The notes beneath the pieces were generated by a model. The model was not told the DNA's origin and did no database searches. It saw only the letters and a program-made list of their open reading frames with translations. A stretch of 64,000 bases of DNA from the NCBI GenBank assembly GCA_964343605.1, contig CAYFKJ010000001.1, positions 930,001-994,000 on the forward strand, read 5' to 3'. Below are positions 35,804-43,083 of this stretch, one piece after another. The translations under genes and the position numbers were made by a program. How positions within the stretch are numbered: position 1 is the stretch's first letter; each line of letters opens with the position of its first letter. Source of the DNA: CAYFKJ01 sp964343605 (GTDB lineage Bacteria > Pseudomonadota > Alphaproteobacteria > UBA2966).

Positions 35804-36970
35804 ATGTCATACACACCCAGTTCCATTAAAGACATCGAATCGCTGTCCACCAAGATCCAGGATCTGGTCGATATGCTGCGCACCGACCGCCACAGCCGGT
35901 TGGGAATTACCGAGGTGGCCGCCGTCACCGAAGTGCTGATCGCGACGAGCCACCGTTATTTCTCGTCGCTCGACACGGCGCTATACAAGGAATTCAAGAA
36001 CCTATCCGAGCACCTGGCGGACATGCATCAGGAAATCGCCAAGGTGCAGGCCAGCAAGATCAAGGGCGAGAAATTGCCGAGTGCGGGCGAGGAACTCAAC
36101 GCGATCGTACAATCGACGGAGGAAGCGACCAATACGATCATGGAAGCCGCCGAAGAAATCATGGGCGGCGACATCAGTGATCCGGCGGCTTTCAAGGCCA
36201 TGGCCGACGACGCCTGCATGCGCATGTTCGAAGCCTGTTCCTTTCAGGATATCACCGGCCAGCGCATTACCAAGGTTATCGGTACGCTGACCTACATCGA
36301 GGAACGCATCAGCCAGTTCGTCACCATCGCCGGTGACGTTACGGCCGAGGACGACGAGGTCGCGCCGACCGGAGATGCCGCTTTGTTGCATGGCCCGCAA
36401 CTGGACGGTGAAGGCATCAGTCAGGATACCGTCGACGCCATGATGGGCGGCGATGAAGCGCCGGTGTCGGAGGCCGCGCCGGTTGCCGAGGCAGCACCCG
36501 AGCCTGCCCCGGCTACGGAGGCAGCACCCGAACCTGCCGCGGCCGCGGAGGAGGCGCCCGAACCGACCCCAGAGGCGGAGGCGACACCTGAACCTGCCCC
36601 AGCCGCAGAGGCGGCTCCCGAACCTGCCCCTGAGGCGGAAGCGGCTCCCGAACCCGCTCCGGCTCCTGAGCCCGCGCCCGAACCGGCGCCCGAACCGGCG
36701 GCAGCGGCCGGAGAAGAACAAAGTCAGGGCGATATCGACGCGCTGTTTGACGAAGCACCGGCGGCGGCGGAGCCCGCAGCCGAACCGGCCCCTGCCGCGG
36801 ACCCGGCCCCGGAAGCGGCCGCCGCACCGGAACCTGCTGCTGATCCCGCGCCGGAACCAACCCCGGATGCCGCACCTTCCACGCCCGCAACCGACCCGGA
36901 TCCGGCTCCGGCGGCGGACGACAACGGGGGCGAATCCAGCCAGGCCGATATCGACGCATTGTTCGACTAG
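35804..36970 (+). CDS. cheZ: CheZ-type chemotaxis phosphatase with long Ala/Pro/Glu-rich tail
   Basis: Numbered from the ATG at 35804, the protein has 388 residues. The first 180 form the CheZ helical core with FQDITGQRITKV. Asp149 and Gln153 match the E. coli catalytic D143/Q147 pair that dephosphorylates CheY-P. Residues 215-375 are a low-complexity linker built on EAAPEPAP. Three short peptides resemble the CheY-binding tails of CheZ and FliM: ISQDTVDAMM (205-214), SQGDIDALFDE (307-317) and, at the very end, SQADIDALFD (379-388). E. coli CheZ has 214 residues and one such peptide. An in-frame ATG at 35735 is possible, but the CheZ core starts best at 35804. Confidence 0.85.
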   Translation: MSYTPSSIKDIESLSTKIQDLVDMLRTDRHSRLGITEVAAVTEVLIATSHRYFSSLDTALYKEFKNLSEHLADMHQEIAKVQASKIKGEKLPSAGEELNAIVQSTEEATNTIMEAAEEIMGGDISDPAAFKAMADDACMRMFEACSFQDITGQRITKVIGTLTYIEERISQFVTIAGDVTAEDDEVAPTGDAALLHGPQLDGEGISQDTVDAMMGGDEAPVSEAAPVAEAAPEPAPATEAAPEPAAAAEEAPEPTPEAEATPEPAPAAEAAPEPAPEAEAAPEPAPAPEPAPEPAPEPAAAAGEEQSQGDIDALFDEAPAAAEPAAEPAPAADPAPEAAAAPEPAADPAPEPTPDAAPSTPATDPDPAPAADDNGGESSQADIDALFD

Positions 36971-37039
36971 CAACGGGACTTTCAGCCGGCTCAGTCTTTC
37001 ACGGAACAGCGGGAGAGATGGAACAATTCGGCCCCATTT

Positions 37040-37054
37040 CCGGCAATAATTGCC
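37040..37054. promoter_or_regulatory. Palindromic site upstream of flagellin promoter (distal)
   Basis: CCGGCAATAATTGCC contains the perfect palindrome GGCAAT-A-ATTGCC (37042-37054). It is centred about 144 bases before the transcription start predicted from the sigma-54 promoter, and it shares the core AATAATT with a second site at 37107. Sigma-54 promoters need an upstream activator, so I infer a binding site for a flagellar enhancer protein such as FlbD or FleQ. The protein is not identified in this window. Confidence 0.5.
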
Positions 37055-37106
37055 TCGCTAAGGGTACGTGTGATCCAAAAACCCGATCCGCTTCTCGATT
37101 CCAACC

Positions 37107-37120
37107 CCGGAAATAATTCC
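37107..37120. promoter_or_regulatory. Palindromic site upstream of flagellin promoter (proximal)
   Basis: CCGGAAATAATTCC has GGAA/TTCC arms around ATAA. It matches the distal site in the pattern CCGG-x-AATAATT-x-C. It lies about 78 bases before the predicted start, a usual enhancer position for sigma-54 promoters. The spacing between the two sites is about 66 bases, close to six helical turns, so they would face the same side of the DNA. Confidence 0.5.
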
Positions 37121-37164
37121 TAAAAATCAATCGCTTGATCGTTCCTTTCCCGAAATGATCAGCT

Positions 37165-37181
37165 TTGGCACGGGTGTTGCT
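37165..37181 (+). promoter_or_regulatory. Sigma-54 promoter of the flagellin gene
   Basis: TTGGCACGGGTGTTGCT fits the sigma-54 consensus YTGGCACGRNNNTTGCW at every defined position, with the -24 GG at 37167 and the -12 GC at 37179. Transcription should begin near 37192, leaving a leader of about 60 bases before the ATG. RpoN control is usual for late flagellar genes in this class. Confidence 0.85.
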
Positions 37182-37250
37182 GGACTATCTGCGAAGACCG
37201 TTCACCGGAACTGTCAATGAAATCGATTTGCGCGGAAATGGGGCGATGCC

Positions 37251-38069
37251 ATGCCTATGTCGATTAACACCAATGTTGGTGCGATGGCTGCACTCAGAAA
37301 TCTGAGCGTAACCAACAAGGGTCTGGAAAAGACACAACTTCACGTAACAACCGGTCTCAAAGTCAATGGGCCGAAGGACGACGCGTCAACCTATGCGATC
37401 GCCCAACGCATGCGGGGCGACATATCCGGCATGCAGGCCGTAAAAACGGCGCTGGCAGCCGGTGAATCCACGGTTAACGTGGCGATTACCGCTGGTAAGG
37501 CCGCGGCCGATCTCCTCACGGAGATGAAGGCCAAGGTTGTGCAGGCCAACCAGGCCGGTCTCGACACGGATTCCAAATCCGCACTGCACAACGACTTTAC
37601 GGCGTTGCGGGACCAGCTTGAAACCATCGTCAAGACCGCCGAGTTCAACGGCAAGAACCTGCTCACCTCGACCGCGACCAATCTTACGGTGCTGAGCACC
37701 GTGGACGGCAGCACGATCACCGTGACCAAACAAGTGCTCGATGCCACAACCTTGACCATTCAAACATCGGATTTGTCCAGCTCGGCCAACGCGGCCACCG
37801 CGTTGAACCAAATCGATACGGCGATCAACACGGTCACGACCGCTCTTGCGGCTCTCGGTTCGTCTTCCAAACGGATCGAAGTCCAGACCGAGTTCACCAC
37901 CCAGCTCGTCGACATCCTGAAGGAAGGCGTCGGTAACCTGGTGGATGCCGATCTGGCCGAGGAAAGCGCCAAACTGCAGTCTCTGCAGATCAAGCAGCAG
38001 CTCGGCGTGCAGGCGCTGTCCATCGCAAACGCCGGACCGCAGAGTATTCTGGCCCTGTTCAGGGCTTAA
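37251..38069 (+). CDS. Flagellin (short)
   Basis: This 272-residue flagellin has the conserved N-terminal D0/D1 region (INTNVGAMAALRNL, then GLKVNGPKDDASTYAIA) and the C-terminal D0/D1 region (VDADLAEESAKLQSLQIKQQLG). Only a short central part lies between, so the outer D2/D3 domains are missing or minimal, as in several alphaproteobacterial flagellins. It is exported by the flagellar type III system and polymerises into the filament. It starts at ATG 37251, or 37257 (MPM). It is expressed from the sigma-54 promoter at 37165 and followed by a strong hairpin. Confidence 0.95.
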   Translation: MPMSINTNVGAMAALRNLSVTNKGLEKTQLHVTTGLKVNGPKDDASTYAIAQRMRGDISGMQAVKTALAAGESTVNVAITAGKAAADLLTEMKAKVVQANQAGLDTDSKSALHNDFTALRDQLETIVKTAEFNGKNLLTSTATNLTVLSTVDGSTITVTKQVLDATTLTIQTSDLSSSANAATALNQIDTAINTVTTALAALGSSSKRIEVQTEFTTQLVDILKEGVGNLVDADLAEESAKLQSLQIKQQLGVQALSIANAGPQSILALFRA

Positions 38070-38112
38070 TCTCGACGGACGTAAAGCCGAAGTCCTTCAC
38101 CCCCTGACGCAG

Positions 38113-38150
38113 CGGCGCCGGGCCCACCAATTTCGGTGGTCCCGGCGCCG
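38113..38150. terminator. Strong hairpin after flagellin
   Basis: CGGCGCCGGG-CCCACC pairs with GGTGG-T-CCCGGCGCCG across the loop AATTTC, giving a stem of about 15 bp with one mismatch. It lies 44 bases after the flagellin stop and 39 bases after the stop of the convergent small gene. It could serve both directions. No clear T-run follows, so it may instead stabilise the abundant flagellin mRNA. Confidence 0.55.
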
Positions 38151-38188
38151 GTCGTTCGGATTCGGGAATCTTCGCTCAGGCCCACCGA

Positions 38189-38494
38189 TCAGACTTTGGT
38201 CAGCCAATCGTCGGCGATCCGCATCAGCCTCTGCGAACGCCGCCTGACAGAGGCGATATTGGTCCTCCCGAGGGTACTGTGGAAGCGGACGAAAGCACTC
38301 CTCGTTTCGCCGAGTTCATGGCGCAGTTTGAGGATATTGTGGCGAAAATCCTCAACACCGCGGCGCTGGATTTCCAATCCGGCTTCCAACTTCGAAACGG
38401 CCCGCCTTAATCTGGCATGTGGGTCGCCGGACCGTTCGGATCTTCCATCAAGGGCTCTGAATTCAACGGCTATTACGTTATCGCTTCCAACCAC
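38189..38494 (-). CDS. Small helical protein of unknown function
   Basis: This 101-residue frame starts at GTG 38494, with AGG eight bases upstream. It ends in TGA 39 bases from the flagellin hairpin. The codon third positions are mostly G or C, as in neighbouring genes. The middle (LRRAVSKLEAGLEIQRRG, then FRHNILKLRHELGETRSAF) looks like an amphipathic helix or coiled coil, rich in Arg and Leu, with no signal peptide. I recognise no family. Its place beside flagellin and cheZ hints at motility, but that is only context. It could be a chance frame. Confidence 0.5.
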   Translation of the reverse strand: MVGSDNVIAVEFRALDGRSERSGDPHARLRRAVSKLEAGLEIQRRGVEDFRHNILKLRHELGETRSAFVRFHSTLGRTNIASVRRRSQRLMRIADDWLTKV

Positions 38495-38775
38495 CCCAAC
38501 AACCTATATCGGCCGGCTACACAAGGCACGAAGGGTAGAAAAATGTTCCCCCCGCCGTCGAGTGACAAAACGTCGCACGATTTGTCGGATCTCGCTGAAC
38601 GATTCCTGCCCGCTGCGTATTGGGGATTTCAGGCTTTCCGGAACGCCGAAAGGACTCGCAAAATTCGCCCGGATTGCGTTCACTTGACAGGAAAGTGCGA
38701 GGAGAGCGTCAGTGGTTCCGTGCGTCGCTCCTGGGATACGCACCGTCGAAAGTGGGGTTGGGAGGCCTGACCGTG

Positions 38776-39318
38776 ATGAGCCGAGATTCAATTCAAACCA
38801 ACGGCAATCGCTATCGCGAGTCGTTTGGCCGATATTTCGAGGAATTCGGCGTCGGCGACGTTTACGAACACCGCCCCGGCCGCACGATCTCGGAGGCGGA
38901 CAATACCTGGTTCACGTTGCTCACCATGAACCAGCACCCCCTGCACTTCGATCATGAATATTGCCGTCACACCGAGTTCGGCCGGCCGCTGGTGAACAGC
39001 GCCCTGACGCTTTCGATCGTCGCCGGAATGAGCGTCTCGGACGTCAGCCAGAAGGCCATCGCAAACCTGGGCTGGACGGACATCCGCATGCCGGCGCCGG
39101 TGTTTCATGGCGACACGATCTACGCCGAGTCCGAAGTGCTGGAAAAACGCGAATCGAAATCGCGCCCCACCCAGGGCATCGTCACCGTGGAAACCCGGGC
39201 CCACAAGCAGGACGGTACGGAAATCATGAGCTACAAGCGCTCGGTCCTGGTGCCGAAGATCGGCCACGGCGTCGATGACAAGATGGCCGAGGCGGCGGAA
39301 GACAAGGGAGGCGAATGA
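38776..39318 (+). CDS. MaoC family dehydratase (mesaconyl-CoA hydratase-like)
   Basis: This 180-residue hot-dog-fold protein shows NTWFTLLTMNQHPLHFDHEY, the hydratase active-site region in the longer form seen in MaoC/mesaconyl-CoA hydratase-like proteins. FGRPLVNSALTLSIV follows. It should add or remove water at an enoyl-CoA. The start is the ATG at 38776, or a GTG at 38773 that is better spaced from GGGAGG. It is the first gene of a MaoC/ACAD/CaiB run: its stop overlaps the next start as ATGA. The preceding 280 bases hold no gene that I can support. Confidence 0.88.
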   Translation: MSRDSIQTNGNRYRESFGRYFEEFGVGDVYEHRPGRTISEADNTWFTLLTMNQHPLHFDHEYCRHTEFGRPLVNSALTLSIVAGMSVSDVSQKAIANLGWTDIRMPAPVFHGDTIYAESEVLEKRESKSRPTQGIVTVETRAHKQDGTEIMSYKRSVLVPKIGHGVDDKMAEAAEDKGGE

Positions 39319-40499
39319 TGACGGAGGACATGCTGAACCGGGCGGGGGAGGGCTTTTCCGCCGAGGACGAGCGCCTCATGCTCGACAACATCGGCCGCTG
39401 GCTCGATCGCGAGGTCAAGGACAAGGTCATGGCGCTGGAAGCGGCGGATGAATATCCCCATGAGATGGTGGCCCAGATGAAGGAACTCGGTCTGTTTGGC
39501 GCCACCATTTCCCGGGAATACGGCGGGCTGGCGTTGCCGGCGTCGAGTTACGCCAAGATCGTGACCAAAATCTCTGAGGTCTGGATGTCGCTCACCGGCA
39601 TCTTCAACTCCCACCTCATCATGTCGGCGGCCGTCGAGCGGTTCGGCACGGAGGAGCAGAAACGGGAATTCTTGCCCAAGTTCGCCACGGGCGAGATCCG
39701 GGGCGGCCTGGCCCTGACCGAACCCAACTGCGGCACGGACCTGCAGGCCATCCGCACGGGCGCGGTGCGCCAGGGCGACAACTACACCATCAACGGCACC
39801 AAGACATGGATCTCCAACGGCATCGAAGGCACCTGCTTCGCCCTGTTGGTCAAGACCAATCCGGACGCCGAACCCCGCCACAAGGGCATGAGCCTGTTCC
39901 TGGCGGAAAAGGGTGAGGGGTTTACGGTCAGCCGTAAGCTGAAGAAGATCGGCTACAAGGGGATCGATTCGGCGGAGCTCGTCTTTGACAACTTCCTGGT
40001 TTCCAAGGACCGCCTGATCGGCGGCGAGGAAGGACACGGCTTCCAGCACACCGTCGGCGGCCTTGAACTCGGCCGCATCAACGTGGCCGCCCGGGGTGTT
40101 GGTCTCGCCAACGCCGCCCTGGCGGAGGCCACGGCCTACAGCCAGGTGCGAGAAACCATGGGCAAGCCGATCTGTCAGCACCAGGCCATCCAGCTCAAGC
40201 TCGGCGACATGGCGACGCGTTGCGAGGCCGCCAAGCTGCTCACCGAATCCGCCGCGAACGCTTACGACAAGGGAGAACGCTGCGACATGGAAGCCGGCAT
40301 GGCCAAGCTGTTCGCTTCCGAGGCGGCCATGAAGAATTCCGAGGAATGCATGCGCATATTCGGTGGTTACGGCTATTCCACCGAGTATCCCGTGGAGCGC
40401 CTCTATCGCGACGCGCCCCTGATGTGCATCGGCGAGGGCACCAACGAGATGCAGCGCATCATCATCGCCCGCCAGTTGATCGCCAGGAACCCGGTATGA
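39315..40499 (+). CDS. Acyl-CoA dehydrogenase
   Basis: This 394-residue FAD enzyme shows ALTEPNCGTDLQAIRT and TKTWISNGIEGTCF (flavin and substrate pocket), and RIFGGYGYSTEYPVERLYRDA with IGEGTNEMQR at the C-terminus, as in short-chain and glutaryl/branched-chain acyl-CoA dehydrogenases. An AAGGGAGG ribosome site precedes the ATG at 39315. Both ends overlap their neighbours by four bases (ATGA), so MaoC, this enzyme and the CoA-transferase are translationally coupled and probably act in one pathway. Confidence 0.93.
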   Translation: MMTEDMLNRAGEGFSAEDERLMLDNIGRWLDREVKDKVMALEAADEYPHEMVAQMKELGLFGATISREYGGLALPASSYAKIVTKISEVWMSLTGIFNSHLIMSAAVERFGTEEQKREFLPKFATGEIRGGLALTEPNCGTDLQAIRTGAVRQGDNYTINGTKTWISNGIEGTCFALLVKTNPDAEPRHKGMSLFLAEKGEGFTVSRKLKKIGYKGIDSAELVFDNFLVSKDRLIGGEEGHGFQHTVGGLELGRINVAARGVGLANAALAEATAYSQVRETMGKPICQHQAIQLKLGDMATRCEAAKLLTESAANAYDKGERCDMEAGMAKLFASEAAMKNSEECMRIFGGYGYSTEYPVERLYRDAPLMCIGEGTNEMQRIIIARQLIARNPV

Positions 40500-41683
40500 C
40501 GGCGCCGCTGGCCGGGCTCAGGTTGATCGCCGTCGAGCGTTTCGGCGCCGGACCTTACGGCACGGGCCATTTCGCCGACCTGGGCGCCGACGTCATCAAG
40601 ATCGAGCACAGGACCGGCGGCCTCGATACCGCGCGCTCGGTCGGGCCCTACTTCCTGGGCGAGGACGATTCGCAGTACTTCCAGTCCTTCAACCGCAACA
40701 AACGCTCGCTCTCGCTCGACCTCAAGCACGAGCGGGGCCGCGAGGTTCTGGGCCGCTTGGTGGCCGGAGCCGACGGGGTGCTCGACAACCTGCGCGGCGA
40801 CCAGCCGGAGAAGTTGGGTATCACCTACGAAGCGCTCAAGGTTCACAACGACAAGATCGTCTGCGCCCACATCTCCGCCTACGGCCGCGATGGCGAACGC
40901 AAGGCCTGGCCCGGTTACGACTACCTGATGCAGGCGGAGGCCGGCTTTCTTTCGCTTACCGGCGAGCCCGACGGCCCACCGACGCGCCTGGGCCTCTCCA
41001 TGGTCGATTTCATGAGCGGCATGACGGCGGCCTTCGCCCTGTTGGCCGGTATCGTGTCGGCGCGCGAAACCGGCGTTGGCCGGGACGTCGATGTCTCGCT
41101 CTACGACGTCGCCATGCACCAGTTGACCTACCCCGGCATCTGGTACCTCAACGAAGGTCTGGTGACGGGGCGCATTCCGCGCTCGGGACACCCTTATGCG
41201 GTCCCTTCGCAATTGTGCAAAACGGCGGACGGCTGGATCTTCGTCATGTGTCTGGCGCCCAAGTTCTGGGGCATCCTGTGCGAAAAGATGGAGCGGCCGG
41301 AACTCGCCAACGATGAACGCTTCGTCGATCAGGCAACCCGCCACAAGAATCGCGATGAACTGACGGAAATCCTGGACGATATCCTATCGGCGCGGACCAC
41401 GGACGAGTGGATCGAGCGCTTTGCCGGCGCCCTGCCGTGCGGTCCGGTCTACGACCTCGCCCAGGCGTTGGACAATCCCTATTTCGTGGAACGGGGCGGC
41501 GTGCGCACCGTGAACCACCCCGACAATCCCGACCTCAAGATGATCGCCAATCCGATCCGCATGGGCGAACCGATCCCCGACCGTCCCGGTCCCAAGCTCG
41601 GTGGGGACAGCGACGCCATCCTGGCCGAATTGGGCTACGACGAAGACGAGGTCGAAGCCTTGAAGGCCAGCGGTGCGGTGTAG
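40496..41683 (+). CDS. CaiB/BaiF family CoA-transferase
   Basis: This 395-residue type III CoA-transferase has the N-terminal motif LAGLRLIAVERFGAGPYGT, then LGADVIKIEH and FNRNKRSLSLDLKHERG. The catalytic Asp is expected in the GYDYLMQAEAG region. It moves CoA from a donor thioester to a carboxylic acid, which would activate the substrate for the dehydrogenase and hydratase encoded just upstream. The ATG at 40496 overlaps the preceding stop. The frame is open further upstream, but that part lies inside the dehydrogenase gene. Confidence 0.92.
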   Translation: MTAPLAGLRLIAVERFGAGPYGTGHFADLGADVIKIEHRTGGLDTARSVGPYFLGEDDSQYFQSFNRNKRSLSLDLKHERGREVLGRLVAGADGVLDNLRGDQPEKLGITYEALKVHNDKIVCAHISAYGRDGERKAWPGYDYLMQAEAGFLSLTGEPDGPPTRLGLSMVDFMSGMTAAFALLAGIVSARETGVGRDVDVSLYDVAMHQLTYPGIWYLNEGLVTGRIPRSGHPYAVPSQLCKTADGWIFVMCLAPKFWGILCEKMERPELANDERFVDQATRHKNRDELTEILDDILSARTTDEWIERFAGALPCGPVYDLAQALDNPYFVERGGVRTVNHPDNPDLKMIANPIRMGEPIPDRPGPKLGGDSDAILAELGYDEDEVEALKASGAV

Positions 41684-41708
41684 ATTCGGAGCTGGGTTCT
41701 TGTGGCTC

Positions 41709-41803
41709 CACCCCCACCCAACCCTCCCCCGTCAAGGGGGAGGGCTAAAAGGTGGCCAAGTGAGTACCTTCCCCCCTGGCGGGGGAAGGACAGGATGGGG
41801 GGG
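41709..41803. repeat. Inverted-repeat element, family B
   Basis: This unit of about 95 bases has outer arms CCCCCACCCAACCCTCCCCC (41711-41730) and GGACAGGATGGGGG (about 41787-41801). Inside are two smaller hairpins, CCCTCCCCCgtcaaGGGGGAGGG and CCTTCCCCCctggcGGGGGAAGG. Such C-rich units with a GTCAAGGGGGAGGG core are dispersed repeats in many proteobacterial genomes. It separates the two CoA-transferase groups and may end transcription of the first. Confidence 0.75.
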
Positions 41804-41893
41804 ACAGGTTTTGTTGTCGCTCCGCTGTTGAACCAAATTGCCAGGATCACGGAGCATGGAAATCAAGGCGGCTATTAAAGCGGAGTGGCAAAA

Positions 41894-43054
41894 ATGAAGC
41901 TCGAAGGTATCCGCGTTCTCGATCTTTCGCTGTTCCTGCCGGGGCCGATGCTGACGCAGATGATGGCGGATCACGGCGCCGAGGTGATCAAGGTGGAGCC
42001 TTGGGGCAGCGGCGAGCCCAATCGCGAAATCGATCTCAAGCGCGACGGCGTCTCCGTCTTTTTCGCCAACACCCATCGCGGCAAAAAATCCATCGAGCTC
42101 AATCTCAAGTCCGAGCAAGGCAAGGAAATCCTCTATCGCTTGGCGGAAACCTGCGACGTTTTCGTCGAAGCCTTCCGGCCCGGTGTCGTCGATCGCCTGG
42201 GTGTCGGCTACGAAAAGATCAGCGAACGCGCCCCAGACATTGTTTACATCTCCCTGTCCGCCTTCGGCCAGACAGGCCCCTACGCCGGAAAACCCGCCCA
42301 TGACTTGGCGACCGAAGCCCTGGCCGGCATCCTCAGCGTCAACCTCGGTCCGGACGGCGGCCCCGCCATCCCGGGCATCGCCAACGCCGATATTCTCAGC
42401 TCGATGATGGGTCTGTCGGCGGTGCTGATGGCGCTTCTCAGGCGCAAGGACACGGGACGCGGCGACTACATCGACATGGCCATGATGGATTCGCTCGTGG
42501 CCGCCATACCCAACAACATGGGCCCGGTCTTTGCCGACAAACGGCCGCCCGTGGTCAAGCACCAGCGCCCCTGGGGCGGCAACGCCATGTACGGAATCTA
42601 CGCCACCAAGGACGAGCGGTGGGTGGTGCTCGGCGCTGCCGAATTGCATTTCGCCAAGAACGTGCTTGAGGCGTTGGGCCGGCCCGACCTGATCGATTTG
42701 TGCAAGCCGCCGCCGGGACCCAATCAGGATCCGGTCAGGGAATTTCTGACGGAGACGTTCAAGACAAAAAGCCGCGACGAATGGGTCGAATTTTTCGACG
42801 GTATCGAATGCGCTTTCGCACCGGTGCAGGACATGCGCGAGGCGGCGGACGATCCGCACGTCCGCTTCCGCCAGATGGTGGTCGAGGACGAGCGCGGCTG
42901 GGAACACCTGGGCATGCCGATCAAATTCCGGGACGAGCCAGGGGCCTTGAAATTCGACCTGCCGGAACGCGGCGCGCACAGCGAAGAGATCGTCCGCGAG
43001 CTCGGCTACGGCGATGACGAGATTGCCAGCCTGAAACGGGACGACGTAATCTAG
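41894..43054 (+). CDS. CaiB/BaiF family CoA-transferase
   Basis: This second type III CoA-transferase (386 residues) has LEGIRVLDLSLFLPGPMLTQ, DHGAEVIKVEP, NTHRGKKSIELNLKSEQG and HDLATEALAG, where the catalytic Asp lies. It is clearly distinct from the 40496 gene, so it probably serves another acid. I prefer the ATG at 41894, eight bases after GGAG; a GTG at 41885 is also in frame. An acyl-CoA dehydrogenase follows 29 bases later. Confidence 0.92.
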   Translation: MKLEGIRVLDLSLFLPGPMLTQMMADHGAEVIKVEPWGSGEPNREIDLKRDGVSVFFANTHRGKKSIELNLKSEQGKEILYRLAETCDVFVEAFRPGVVDRLGVGYEKISERAPDIVYISLSAFGQTGPYAGKPAHDLATEALAGILSVNLGPDGGPAIPGIANADILSSMMGLSAVLMALLRRKDTGRGDYIDMAMMDSLVAAIPNNMGPVFADKRPPVVKHQRPWGGNAMYGIYATKDERWVVLGAAELHFAKNVLEALGRPDLIDLCKPPPGPNQDPVREFLTETFKTKSRDEWVEFFDGIECAFAPVQDMREAADDPHVRFRQMVVEDERGWEHLGMPIKFRDEPGALKFDLPERGAHSEEIVRELGYGDDEIASLKRDDVI

Positions 43055-43083
43055 GACAGTCCCATAATCGAGGAGAGTTTACT

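Noticed and set aside
38136..38791. Three small frames (38136-38687 plus, 38417-38770 plus, 38504-38791 minus)
   Set aside because: They have no family match, no ribosome sites and biased Ser/Arg content. The first two also overlap the better-supported 38189-38494 frame.
41732..42979. 415-codon open frame on the minus strand
   Set aside because: It is antisense to the second CaiB-type gene, and it begins inside that gene without a ribosome site.
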